From the NCBI GenBank assembly GCA_040182905.1, contig JARQWU010000024.1, positions 1-64,000 of the forward strand: 64,000 nucleotides of DNA, read 5' to 3'. Below are positions 55,108 to 64,000 of the stretch, piece by piece. The translations under genes were made by a program, and so were the position numbers. This DNA is from Barthelona sp. PAP020 (lineage: Eukaryota; Metamonada: BaSk clade). The notes beneath the pieces were generated by a model. The model saw only the letters and a program-made list of their open reading frames with translations, did no database searches and was not told the origin of the DNA. Numbering within the stretch: the stretch's first letter is position 1; the number at the start of each line of letters is the position of its first letter.

Positions 55108-58100
55108 TTATCTTTTGTTCAAAGCTTTGAGTTTATCCAAGAAACCTTTTGCTTTTGATTTTTGATCAAAATCTCTTCTTTGTTGGATAATTTTAATCTC
55201 TTTGATCAAATTATTAAAGAACATATTTTTTGAACTGTTGTCATTCAAATGATGAATGTCAAAACTGTCAATGTCATCCAATATTTCTTTTAATTCAAAC
55301 GACACTAAAATCCATTTATTTTGCTGAGGTGAAATAATTATTGGTGGATCTTTTTGAGGATCAAATAATCTGATAAATTTATCCAAAACCTCAGAATTGA
55401 CCTTATTGCAAATGTTTGAAAGAGGGTATTTTTTCATCAAATTTACAGAAGAAATTCCAAGACCTTTTAAAGTTAAATCTAAATACTTTAACATAGGATG
55501 AGTTCCATTGAATAAATACTCTTGTAATACTGAATCAATAAGATTATTTGAGGTATTTTTGTATTCTTTATTTTTTTGTGATTGTATATCAATAGATTCA
55601 TTAAAATTGTTTGAATTAATAATGTTATTTCTTTGAATAATGTTTTGAGTTTGATTTGGAATGTACAAAATGTAATTATCTTGTTGTGTTAAACCGTTAC
55701 TTTCTCTTAATGTTTGACACAATATTGAGTCTGAATCAAGCAGATAAGATAAAATTGCTGAAGCCCAAACATAATTTTCAATAAGAATATTATCTTCATA
55801 AGGTGATTCATTAAAAATAATCCTTTTTTGAATTGTTTTCAATTTATTTTCTGTAAAAATTCCATCAATATCATTAGCTTCCATTAATAATGATTCTTTT
55901 ACAGCTAATTCCTTTGATTTTTGAATATTTTCTAACTCTTGCAAAATCATTTGACCAACAGAATCAAAAATTTGTCGATTTTTCATCTCATCTTTCAAAT
56001 CAAAAGGTAAAGCTTCTAAAATGGGTTTCAATGATTTAGGCTTGTTTGAATATTCAAAATTTTTCGTTTCAATTGCATCATAATAACTATTAATTTCACA
56101 GAAGTTGGAATCTTCATTCCTCGTCTTTTTATTTGACAATATTGTTTGACATTTGTTTTTAATATTTGGTGAAAAAGATATTGGCAATAAATCTTTTCTT
56201 TTTGAACTTATTGTTTCAGAAAAGGGTTCAGGTGATTCAACAGGAGAAGATAATCTACTATCATGATTTGTAAAAGTCATTTCATTGAAAATTTCATCAT
56301 TCTGGGTGACAAAAAACATTTCATGCTGCAAAAATTCTCTTGTTGAATTACTTTCATGTTCTTCATTTCTTTGATTTTTAGAATTTGCTAACTTGATTTG
56401 ACTTCCAATCACATTTATTTTAGGATCGTAATGCTTTGGAAGGTTTACAACAGGAAAACTTTCAATTTTTTCTTTAAAAATAGAATTTCTTTCTTCAAAA
56501 TCATCATATTTTGATGATAATGGTGTTGATTGCAACTGAAAGCTTAATTTTTCATTCATAATTTTTCTTTCATCTTTTTTTGTCTTATATTGATTTCCTG
56601 TCAATTCAAATTCGGCACCCATTGAATTATTTCGTTTATGAGTTGATTTCATTTCAACACGTTCATTTTTTACAATCTTAGGTGTTTTGGAACTTGAAAC
56701 TACTTTGTCATTTGCTGGACTTAAATTTTTATGGCTAACGCTGTTTGCACTATTTAATCTAGAACGAAATGGTGTTGACATTGGTTTATTTTGAATTACA
56801 AATTCATTTGAAATTGAATTTGAAGTAATTTTGTTGCTAATTAGTGAAGGTATTGAATTGGAAGTGGAACATATTGATAAAGAGCTTGTAGGACGCTTTC
56901 TGGCTGTTTTAACAGTTTCAATTTCACTTTGTTCAAAATCTTCATTATCATCATTATTTATTAAAAAATCGCCATTTATTCTCATAAAATTGTTGTTTTG
57001 ATCATATCTTTCATGTACCCTGTCCTTTAATAGGGTACTTTGCGTACCTTTAGCATATTTTCTACTGATTCTAATTGGACCTTTATTTTTTGTCAATTCA
57101 ATTCTTTTTTTAACTTCATCATCAGTAGCAGTTTCCAAAGCAATTTCTAAACGTTTCCTTTCTTCATTTAAAATGTGCAAATGAATATCAGTAAATGAAG
57201 GTTTTCTATCGATTTCATTTTTTTCAAAAACAAATAAATGTACGGGATTTTTAGCTCTCTTTTTTAATTCATGATCATCCATGACAGCCAATATATCAAA
57301 AGCTTGATCTAAAGGTAAAGAATCTTTTGAAATTGTTTTATTTAACAATCTCTTTCTTTTTTCAATTTCTTTTTCCAATTCTTTTGAATATTCATCAGTA
57401 AATGATGAGATATTTGCTAATCCTTCCCTCATTTTCCTCTTCTTTTCATTTCGCCTTTCCGCTTCTTCTTTAGCTATTCTCTTTCTTTCAAATAATTTTC
57501 CAAATTCTTGTGGTCCAAAACTCTTTGAAGCCAATAATTTTTTTTCTATATTTGGAAAATTTTGAAACTTTTCATTTGATTTTTGATGTGTATCAGGAAT
57601 TTCAGTTTCAGTATCTATCAAACGTAATGGCATTTCTAATTTCTTGTACCAATCAATTAAGTCACGTCTTCGTTCATCAGATCTTTTCAATCCACCAATA
57701 TCATATGGAATCATTGAAGGTCTGCGCTTACTTTCATATTTTTTGAGAGTTTCTTCATCTAACTTAGATTTGAAATAATTTTGAGTATTTAAATCAAATT
57801 CTACGGAAAAAGGCAAATCAATGCGAAAGATTTCTACACCATCAAAATCAATTAAACCATATGGTACGTTGTGACGAAATAAATAATCGAAAACTTTTGT
57901 AATCTTCTTGCGATATTCTGTAATATTAACGCTTTTGTTCATTTCATTGTCCACTTTAATTTGATTATCTTTTTCATAATCTTGATCTTTCCTCAACATA
58001 ATCCTTACTAAAGTCAAGTACAAACGAACAATTTTATCAACACTCTCTTTACTTGGTTTGTATAATATTCTTTCCTTTTTTATTTGTATTTCTTGTGGGA

Positions 58101-61100
58101 TGTTATTCTTTTTGATCACTTCAAGACTACGACTTTGTGGTATAATGATATTTAATGAAGATTTTGCACTTTGGTTCTCTTCTTCTTTCACCCTACCTTT
58201 TGATTTTTTAATGACTGCATTTTTTTCATTAATATTAAGATTTAATGTTGCATTTTTGTCCTTTAAAACATTTACACTATCTCGCCTTTTTTGATCAATA
58301 GTTTCAATTTGTATTTTTGTTATCATCTCAAAAGAATCAACAAAATCATCATCATCCACAGGATTTTCATTCGGTAATGTTAATTTTGCCATTCTTTTGT
58401 CTTCATCACTAACATAACCTGTAATATCTATTGATTGAGATGATAAAAATCCAGTTTCAACATCATTTGTCACAGTAACAGGTACCACCTCCGTATTTTC
58501 AAGTTCTCTCATCATGGTAGCATTTTTTTCCTCATCAGAATCCAATGAATCTTCTTTTATCTCAGAAGAGAACATATCTTTGGCATTTAATTTATTTGTT
58601 TGAACAGCATCAATACCATAAGGTGATGACTGGTTTAGAACAGTATCAGGTAAACTTTCAATGTCAATAGATGTGTCTACAATTGATTGACTTGTCAAAA
58701 TTTCAGAATCATTCAAAGAATTGACATTTTTATTGCTTAAAAATGAATTATCAGTTAACTTCGATGAATCTGCTTCTTTAACCTCATGTTGTTCCATTCT
58801 ATCATTTTCTGGATGGTAATCTGAATTTATTCGTCTATTTACATCATTTTTGCTATCAACAAACGTATTTGAAGTTTCAAAATTATCAACAACTGGAGAA
58901 ACTAGCTCTGAAGTATTATATTCATTTTCAGCATTTTCATAAATAACATCAAATGAAAACTCAGTTATATCAATGTTTGCAGGAGGAAACTGACTAGATT
59001 TCCTTAGTTCTTCAATATCAATGGTAATATCAAAGTCATCTCCACCATCATCTCTAATTTTGACGTTGGCTACTTCTTCCATCAAATCATCAATGATTGG
59101 TTCAACAACACCTTCAAATATTTGAGGTTCATAATTGTATATTTCATCAGAAACCGCAATGGATTTTCTTCGATATTTCATTTTTTGGATATAATTTAGT
59201 TCAACAGAGCTACTATTGGAAGTTGTGCTTCGATGTGAAGGAATAATACCATTGGGTATTTCACTGGGGAGATCAACAAGATTATCATAATCAATTGTGT
59301 CATTTTCATCATCCACTTCAATAACACTTTGAAAATTTGAATTTTCATTGTTTTGAAATGTTTTTGAATTTGATCTTTTCTTATTAACATCTTTTTTAGG
59401 TGATTTGTAATTCATTTGTTTAATTTTTCTGGCAGACTTTAAACCTGGTCTTTTTGAACGTAAATATCTAACATCTTCATCTTTTTTCTTTCCTTTCTTT
59501 TTTCGAGGTTTATTTTTAATCAATTCTACCTGTTTTTTCTTTTCTTTTAGCTCTTCTAATTCTTTTGTTTTTCTAGCAAGATCAATATCTTTTTTAATTT
59601 TTTCTAGTTCTTTATCCCTTCTTTGCTTTGCTTCAATTTCTCGATAATTCATGAAATTATCATTCTTTTTAACAAAAGAACCATATAAATCATCGTCTTT
59701 TGTTTCCAAAGTCAATTCAACGATACTCTTCCTTCTTTTAGCTTTTTTATCAATCTGTTGCACCCTTTGTTGAACAATCAAATTAGCAATCTTCTTTTCA
59801 ACATATATAAAAGTTTCTTCAAGTGTTTCATTCACAACGTTCAAAAACACAGAATCTACCAATCTTTTAATTTCGTTCTCCATTCTGTGTTGTTTCATTT
59901 CTTCTTCTTCTCTCAATTTCATTTCCATTTCAAGTACATATTTATCGTGATTTTCTCGTTTTTGACTCCATAATTCTGCTTCTTCCATCATTACCATCTC
60001 TTCACCTTCCATTCTTTCAATCATTAATTTTTGTTCTTCTTTTAAATACTGTTGATTTTCGAATTCAATTTGCTTTTCAATGAGTTTTTTTCGGTATTCA
60101 TAAGCAAACTGAAAAATAGCATCCTCAATAACAACACCAATTATCTCTTCTGTAACCTTATCTATAGAAGTAGAGATCGTTTTATTCCTAACTCTTTGAA
60201 ATAATGAAAACTTTTCATCATCACTCAATTCAAACATTTTTCTTCTAATTTCTTCTTCTTCTTCCTTTTGTTTCTTTTCCATTTCTTTTTGTTGTTCCTG
60301 TTGTTCTTTTTCTTCTTCTTCCGCAAGTTTATCTTCTTCTTTCTTTATTCTAAATAATTCTTTCTTTTCATTTTCTTTCATTTTCTTCAACAGTCGTAAA
60401 TTATTTTCCTTCTTTAACATGATTTCTTTTTCTCTAATCAATTTAAGTTGTTCTTCTTCAAATTTCTTTTGAAATAACAATTGTTTCTCATGATTTTCTC
60501 TCTTTTTAGAAAATTCTTCAGCCTTTTCCATTTCAAGACGCTCCATTTCTTCCTGTTTTCTCATTTTAGCTAAATGTTTTGCTTCTGCATCCTTCAATAA
60601 TTTTGATACATGTGTACTAGTTGTTCGAAAGTCACTCAAAGAAACATTAAATTTTTTCACAAAATCTTTATTTTCTGTTAATTCTGTTGTTGTTAAAACA
60701 TTTTCAATACCAATTGCATTATTTTCATCTTTTATAATACATATATTTTCATCTTTAATAACATCTTGAACAATGTTAACATTGATTTCAGGCTGTTCAA
60801 CTGTGTAATCCTTGTCAAAAATGTTAATATTATTTGTCAATGTGTTATCACTCTTTGAACGATTATGAAATTTTGAATTGATTAAATTATTATTTGAATT
60901 CATTCCATCAATTTCAAATAATTCATGTTCAGCAAAAGAAGGTAAAGAAAAATTTGCATTTAATTGATTTAATTTTCTTGCTTGAGCAACTGTAATTACT
61001 TTTACTAATTTTTCTTTGTTTGAATTGATATATTTAGCAATAAATTCCTCATTTGCTAAACAAACATTCTTAAAAATTCCATTTATTGTGTTATTTTTTA

Positions 61101-62952
61101 ATAAAGATGCATTCTTTTCTCTAGTAATTTCAAGAAATTGTTGTCTTCTTAAATTCATTGTGATATCATTGTTAATATCTCTTAAATCTTGTTTTTTAAA
61201 ATTGTCAGACAATTTTTGATCAATTCTTTCAGCAAATAAATTACCACGTTGTACATATCTCAAATGAAAATAGATAACAAATCGAAAATTATGTTCCAAA
61301 TTAAATTCTCTTTTAAATTCTTCCAATTGATTTTCATTTAAACGTTTACATTGTCTTAAAGGTTGAGAAAAAGGGATATCATAATTAATGTATTTAATTA
61401 AACTTTCAGAAGCTCTTTTATGTTTCCAAGAAATTAAAATATTCTTCAAAAACATTTTCTTTTCTTGAAAATAATAACTTTTAAATGATCTAATTTTCAT
61501 TGTATATTTTTTTAATAATTTAAAAGGTTTATAAAGATAATCACCAACAGGAAACTCATTGGTAGATTTAGGGAAAATCAAACTGACAATTATGGTCATC
61601 AATAAACGTTGTTTATAATTGTTCTCACTATTTATTGAAATTAATTTCCATTTTAACAATTCATTATGATCATTTTTCATCTGTTTTAACATTGTGAATG
61701 CTTTTTTAGCATAAATTTTATTGGTATGAAAATCTAATCGCATTTTGATAAATTTTAATTTTTTGTTCAATATATAAGTGTTATGCCAGTTCTTTAAACA
61801 TTCTAAATATTGTTTATGTTGATATTCTTCAATATTAAATTTTGAAATAAACAAATAATAATATTTCCGAAGAAATTTGGTACGTAAAAATGTGTTTAAT
61901 TTTATTGTATTTTCTTTGTCAATTATTTTTCTCCGAAAAATGTAATACCAACTATCAAAACATCCTCTTAATGGCCAACGATATCTGATGATATAATTTA
62001 AGCTCTTATTAAATTCATTATGTCTTTTGATGCTGTTCAAATAATTATCCCATTCAATAATAGGTTTCCAAGATGTTGGAGGTAACTCTCCTTTTAATGA
62101 ACTACGATTAAATATCATCATACGATACCACATTGTCAAAGATAATTGAACAGTTTTTCTAAATTCACAATATCTTTTGTATTTTGCTTCTTTTATTAAA
62201 TTAGCCATGTGTTTTGAATATGCTAACCAAGATCTAAAATTATCATAACATTCTGTTTTAAAGTTCTTTTCTTTAAGATAATTGGTTAATTTTATATATT
62301 TATGTTGCATTACCCAATGATTGAAAAATGTTTTTACCTTACTGGAAAATGAACATCGTTTATAATATGTGTAAGCTCTCCATTCTCTCAAATATCTTAT
62401 ACATTGTTCACCATCTGTTCTAATGACAATAATTGGATTATTTATTTCTTCATAAAGTTTTCTTTTTTCATCATAAATATCATTCTCAATGGGTAATTCT
62501 TCCATGTTTACTAATTTGGTTAAAGGCGTTTCTTGCTTCTTTTTTAGTTTAGAAACATTGCGTGAGAAAGTGTTTAAAACATGTGAAGGCGTTAAACTCA
62601 ATGATACATCATCATGTAAATTTTTTGTTGAACCAAAACTTGTGGAAGGAGGTGTTAATTCAATGGAATAATTAGGAATCGGTTTGTAATCAAATGGTTC
62701 AACATTTGTTAATTGAATATTATTATATTCGACTGAAGGAATTTCTCGTTTGGGAGTTTCAATAAATTTTTCATTAATTTTTGGTTTATTGTATTTAATT
62801 TTCTTCACTTTTTGTTTCAATTCTTGTTTATCGGTTACATCTTTATTCTCTTTGGTTTGAAAAGTTACAGTAATTGATGGATAAGGTAGAATGTCTTTTT
62901 CATAATTCTGCTTTTTATTTGGGGTTTTTAATGTACGTAAAGGTGTATTCAT
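55108..62952 (-). CDS. Giant SFI1-like/coiled-coil cytoskeletal protein
   Basis: This single ORF encodes 2614 residues. Residues about 185-510 contain repeated helices with spaced aromatic W/Y and basic residues (LREWRAYTYYKRC, FFNHWVMQHKYIKL, FRSWLAYSKHM, FDSWYYIFRRK, LKNWHNTYILNKKL, LISWKHKRASES), the pattern of centrin-binding Sfi1 repeats. Residues about 780-1160 are long Glu/Lys-rich coiled coils (EEEEKEQQEQQKEMEKKQKE). A disordered Ser/Asn/Asp-rich middle with a Lys-rich patch follows, then further helices and a compact C-terminus. SFI1 family proteins bind centrin at centrosomes or basal bodies; parabasalid striated fibres also use centrin. The assignment is by repeat pattern, and other centrosomal scaffolds (or a SAC3-type centrin binder) cannot be excluded. 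Confidence 0.75.
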   Translation of the reverse strand: MNTPLRTLKTPNKKQNYEKDILPYPSITVTFQTKENKDVTDKQELKQKVKKIKYNKPKINEKFIETPKREIPSVEYNNIQLTNVEPFDYKPIPNYSIELTPPSTSFGSTKNLHDDVSLSLTPSHVLNTFSRNVSKLKKKQETPLTKLVNMEELPIENDIYDEKRKLYEEINNPIIVIRTDGEQCIRYLREWRAYTYYKRCSFSSKVKTFFNHWVMQHKYIKLTNYLKEKNFKTECYDNFRSWLAYSKHMANLIKEAKYKRYCEFRKTVQLSLTMWYRMMIFNRSSLKGELPPTSWKPIIEWDNYLNSIKRHNEFNKSLNYIIRYRWPLRGCFDSWYYIFRRKIIDKENTIKLNTFLRTKFLRKYYYLFISKFNIEEYQHKQYLECLKNWHNTYILNKKLKFIKMRLDFHTNKIYAKKAFTMLKQMKNDHNELLKWKLISINSENNYKQRLLMTIIVSLIFPKSTNEFPVGDYLYKPFKLLKKYTMKIRSFKSYYFQEKKMFLKNILISWKHKRASESLIKYINYDIPFSQPLRQCKRLNENQLEEFKREFNLEHNFRFVIYFHLRYVQRGNLFAERIDQKLSDNFKKQDLRDINNDITMNLRRQQFLEITREKNASLLKNNTINGIFKNVCLANEEFIAKYINSNKEKLVKVITVAQARKLNQLNANFSLPSFAEHELFEIDGMNSNNNLINSKFHNRSKSDNTLTNNINIFDKDYTVEQPEINVNIVQDVIKDENICIIKDENNAIGIENVLTTTELTENKDFVKKFNVSLSDFRTTSTHVSKLLKDAEAKHLAKMRKQEEMERLEMEKAEEFSKKRENHEKQLLFQKKFEEEQLKLIREKEIMLKKENNLRLLKKMKENEKKELFRIKKEEDKLAEEEEKEQQEQQKEMEKKQKEEEEEIRRKMFELSDDEKFSLFQRVRNKTISTSIDKVTEEIIGVVIEDAIFQFAYEYRKKLIEKQIEFENQQYLKEEQKLMIERMEGEEMVMMEEAELWSQKRENHDKYVLEMEMKLREEEEMKQHRMENEIKRLVDSVFLNVVNETLEETFIYVEKKIANLIVQQRVQQIDKKAKRRKSIVELTLETKDDDLYGSFVKKNDNFMNYREIEAKQRRDKELEKIKKDIDLARKTKELEELKEKKKQVELIKNKPRKKKGKKKDEDVRYLRSKRPGLKSARKIKQMNYKSPKKDVNKKRSNSKTFQNNENSNFQSVIEVDDENDTIDYDNLVDLPSEIPNGIIPSHRSTTSNSSSVELNYIQKMKYRRKSIAVSDEIYNYEPQIFEGVVEPIIDDLMEEVANVKIRDDGGDDFDITIDIEELRKSSQFPPANIDITEFSFDVIYENAENEYNTSELVSPVVDNFETSNTFVDSKNDVNRRINSDYHPENDRMEQHEVKEADSSKLTDNSFLSNKNVNSLNDSEILTSQSIVDTSIDIESLPDTVLNQSSPYGIDAVQTNKLNAKDMFSSEIKEDSLDSDEEKNATMMRELENTEVVPVTVTNDVETGFLSSQSIDITGYVSDEDKRMAKLTLPNENPVDDDDFVDSFEMITKIQIETIDQKRRDSVNVLKDKNATLNLNINEKNAVIKKSKGRVKEEENQSAKSSLNIIIPQSRSLEVIKKNNIPQEIQIKKERILYKPSKESVDKIVRLYLTLVRIMLRKDQDYEKDNQIKVDNEMNKSVNITEYRKKITKVFDYLFRHNVPYGLIDFDGVEIFRIDLPFSVEFDLNTQNYFKSKLDEETLKKYESKRRPSMIPYDIGGLKRSDERRRDLIDWYKKLEMPLRLIDTETEIPDTHQKSNEKFQNFPNIEKKLLASKSFGPQEFGKLFERKRIAKEEAERRNEKKRKMREGLANISSFTDEYSKELEKEIEKRKRLLNKTISKDSLPLDQAFDILAVMDDHELKKRAKNPVHLFVFEKNEIDRKPSFTDIHLHILNEERKRLEIALETATDDEVKKRIELTKNKGPIRISRKYAKGTQSTLLKDRVHERYDQNNNFMRINGDFLINNDDNEDFEQSEIETVKTARKRPTSSLSICSTSNSIPSLISNKITSNSISNEFVIQNKPMSTPFRSRLNSANSVSHKNLSPANDKVVSSSKTPKIVKNERVEMKSTHKRNNSMGAEFELTGNQYKTKKDERKIMNEKLSFQLQSTPLSSKYDDFEERNSIFKEKIESFPVVNLPKHYDPKINVIGSQIKLANSKNQRNEEHESNSTREFLQHEMFFVTQNDEIFNEMTFTNHDSRLSSPVESPEPFSETISSKRKDLLPISFSPNIKNKCQTILSNKKTRNEDSNFCEINSYYDAIETKNFEYSNKPKSLKPILEALPFDLKDEMKNRQIFDSVGQMILQELENIQKSKELAVKESLLMEANDIDGIFTENKLKTIQKRIIFNESPYEDNILIENYVWASAILSYLLDSDSILCQTLRESNGLTQQDNYILYIPNQTQNIIQRNNIINSNNFNESIDIQSQKNKEYKNTSNNLIDSVLQEYLFNGTHPMLKYLDLTLKGLGISSVNLMKKYPLSNICNKVNSEVLDKFIRLFDPQKDPPIIISPQQNKWILVSFELKEILDDIDSFDIHHLNDNSSKNMFFNNLIKEIKIIQQRRDFDQKSKAKGFLDKLKALNKR

Positions 62953-63040
62953 TTGTTTAAATGTTGAAAATTTTCGAAATTATTAAAAATCATTCCATTG
63001 TCAATAAAAAAAATGAAATTTTTTTTTGTATTTGTGGTGC

Positions 63041-63868
63041 ATGGTTTCAAAAAATCAAGCCAAAAAACTATTACAAAAGAATATTAAATCTATTAGGGAA
63101 GAGTATAATGCGAAAATCAAACGTGCAAAAACAAATCGCAATTTAAAAAGAGATTTAACAGATGAACGTGACGAAAAGATAGCAATTTTAGAACAAGAAT
63201 TTATTGATAAGTATGAAAACACTGAAGATATTGAAGAGGAAGATGAAAATGAAATTGATTCTGAAGACCCCTTTTTTACAAGCAAAGAAAACATGAAGAA
63301 ATCTTCCAGAAAACAAAAACGTATGGAAAAGAAAGAAATTGAAGAGCAACAAAGATTAGAAGAAATGGCCAAAATCGCCGCTGAACAGGGTCCATCAAAA
63401 AGAACCATTGAACTGAATAAATTGACCCCAATTTTACAACGTCGTAATTTAATAATGACTGATGTTCCAGCAACTGGATCTTGTTTGTTTGAATCTGTTT
63501 CTCGTTCTGCCATTCCATGTTCAAAGGATGCTTTTGATTTAAGAGTTGAAGCTGTGGAATATATTTCCGAGCATTGGGAAGATTTTGCTCCATTCATGGA
63601 AATGAATAAGGATGAATATGTTAAACAAATGTCTAAAATCAGTGTTTGGGGAGGTCATCCTGAAATTATGGCATTAACTCATGTTTTAAAAAGACCAATT
63701 ATTATTTTACAGGCTGATCAACCCAATGAAATGACTTTTGGTAATGAATATGTCACTGATGATTTTTTAAAATCTCCTGTTGAGATTGTTTTTTTGAAAC
63801 ATTTCATTTCTACGGGAGAACATTACAATGCAACAGGACCTTCCTCAATGAATTATAACATTATTTAA
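63041..63868 (+). CDS. OTU-domain deubiquitinase, OTUD6-like
   Basis: This ORF encodes 275 residues. It has an N-terminal charged coiled coil with an acidic run (about residues 1-120, e.g. KKLLQKNIKSIREEY) and a C-terminal OTU domain (about 130-275), the layout of OTUD6A/B. The catalytic Cys is 148 in VPATGSCLFESV, and the terminal His is in STGEHYNA, matching the family's GEHYNS motif. The residue two before Gly in the usual PADGxC motif is Thr (PATGSC), so the loop Asp is missing. The GHPEIMALTHVLKRPIIIL block is normal for the family. The start at 63041 gives MVSKNQAKK; the upstream TTG extension is not used. It is divergent from the giant coiled-coil gene with 88 bp between starts. Confidence 0.92.
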   Translation: MVSKNQAKKLLQKNIKSIREEYNAKIKRAKTNRNLKRDLTDERDEKIAILEQEFIDKYENTEDIEEEDENEIDSEDPFFTSKENMKKSSRKQKRMEKKEIEEQQRLEEMAKIAAEQGPSKRTIELNKLTPILQRRNLIMTDVPATGSCLFESVSRSAIPCSKDAFDLRVEAVEYISEHWEDFAPFMEMNKDEYVKQMSKISVWGGHPEIMALTHVLKRPIIILQADQPNEMTFGNEYVTDDFLKSPVEIVFLKHFISTGEHYNATGPSSMNYNII

Positions 63869-63961
63869 TTCATTTCATCACTGCATATGACAGTTCAGTA
63901 AATCCATGGAATATTATTTTATAAATATGAATATGAGTTTTATTTTGGTGGGAATTGTTCA

Positions 63962-64000
63962 ATGAAATGTGTACTATTTGAAAACAATCCAATAGTTAAT
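63962..64000 (+). CDS. Possible 5' end of another gene
   Basis: An ATG in the context TTGTTCAATG, the same as several confident genes here, opens a frame that stays open for 13 codons (MKCVLFENNPIVN) to the window edge. It lies about 90 bp after the OTU stop, a spacing normal for this region. It is too short for any family call. Confidence 0.35.
   Translation, partial: MKCVLFENNPIVN

Noticed and set aside
63055-63597. 180-codon minus-strand ORF opposite the OTU gene
   Set aside because: It is antisense to a protein with recognised OTU motifs, and its Ser/Phe-rich composition mirrors Lys/Glu codons.
1-64000. tRNA genes, rRNA, spliceosomal snRNAs, CRISPR arrays, transposons
   Set aside because: I looked for tRNA B-box (GGTTCGA), U6 ACAGAGA, U1/U2/U4/U5 cores, regular spaced repeats and transposase motifs on both strands and saw none convincing. 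A covariance-model scan would be the decisive test.

Overview
The window is eukaryotic nuclear DNA from an AT-rich, gene-dense, nearly intron-free protist with a flagellum. The ORFs are long, intergenic gaps are mostly 40-500 bp, and TAA, TAG and TGA all act as stops. Both introns I can place are tiny (40 and 42 nt) and carry a CTAAC branch-like motif 5-6 nt before the 3' AG. This fused branch/3' splice-site layout, the TCA(A)ATG-type start contexts and the frequent TAAA at stop codons look most like a parabasalid (trichomonad-type) metamonad. That assignment is inference; no rRNA is present to settle it.

Layout. 1-3 kb: the tail of an unidentified gene, then a CFAP52/WDR16-like WD40 protein and a gene-poor 0.84 kb stretch. 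3-12.5 kb: a 3120-residue HECT E3 ligase. 13-18 kb: a propeller-plus-coiled-coil protein with a VEEPV repeat (possibly EDC4-like), UFC1 (E2 of UFMylation) and a small basic UPF0390-like protein. 18-24 kb: a PA200/Blm10 proteasome activator. 24-29.5 kb, plus strand: DHH1/DDX6 helicase (intron), secreted papain-like protease, CDK9-like kinase, NECAP (intron), a box C/D RNA whose guide matches U18, and the Spg1/Tem1 GTPase. 29.5-38.7 kb, minus strand: a DUF2589-like protein, a transmembrane receptor resembling a decayed hybrid histidine kinase, CEP41, long-chain acyl-CoA synthetase and KAE1. 38.7-43.4 kb, plus: DPH6 fused to RidA domains, and glycogen phosphorylase. 43.5-48.6 kb, minus: a 1700-residue protein with about 12 TM segments and a C-terminal DUF2589-like domain. 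48.6-55 kb: two unknown small genes, V-ATPase subunit E, an LRR/coiled-coil protein (LRRC45-like) and a WD40 protein. 55-63 kb: a 2614-residue SFI1-like coiled-coil protein. 63-64 kb: an OTUD6-like protease and perhaps the start of another gene.

Themes. Several genes point to the flagellum and centrosome (CFAP52, CEP41, LRRC45-like, SFI1-like, Spg1). Protein turnover and modification are also well represented (HECT, UFC1, OTU, PA200), as are mRNA decay and translation quality control (DHH1, possible EDC4, KAE1, DPH6). Gene order looks like ordinary eukaryotic mixing rather than operons, but many neighbours are divergent with fewer than 100 bp between start codons. The least ordinary items are the DUF2589-like domain occurring twice, once fused to a large membrane protein; a U18-like snoRNA bracketed by possible splice signals; and the receptor with a decayed two-component-like C-terminus.
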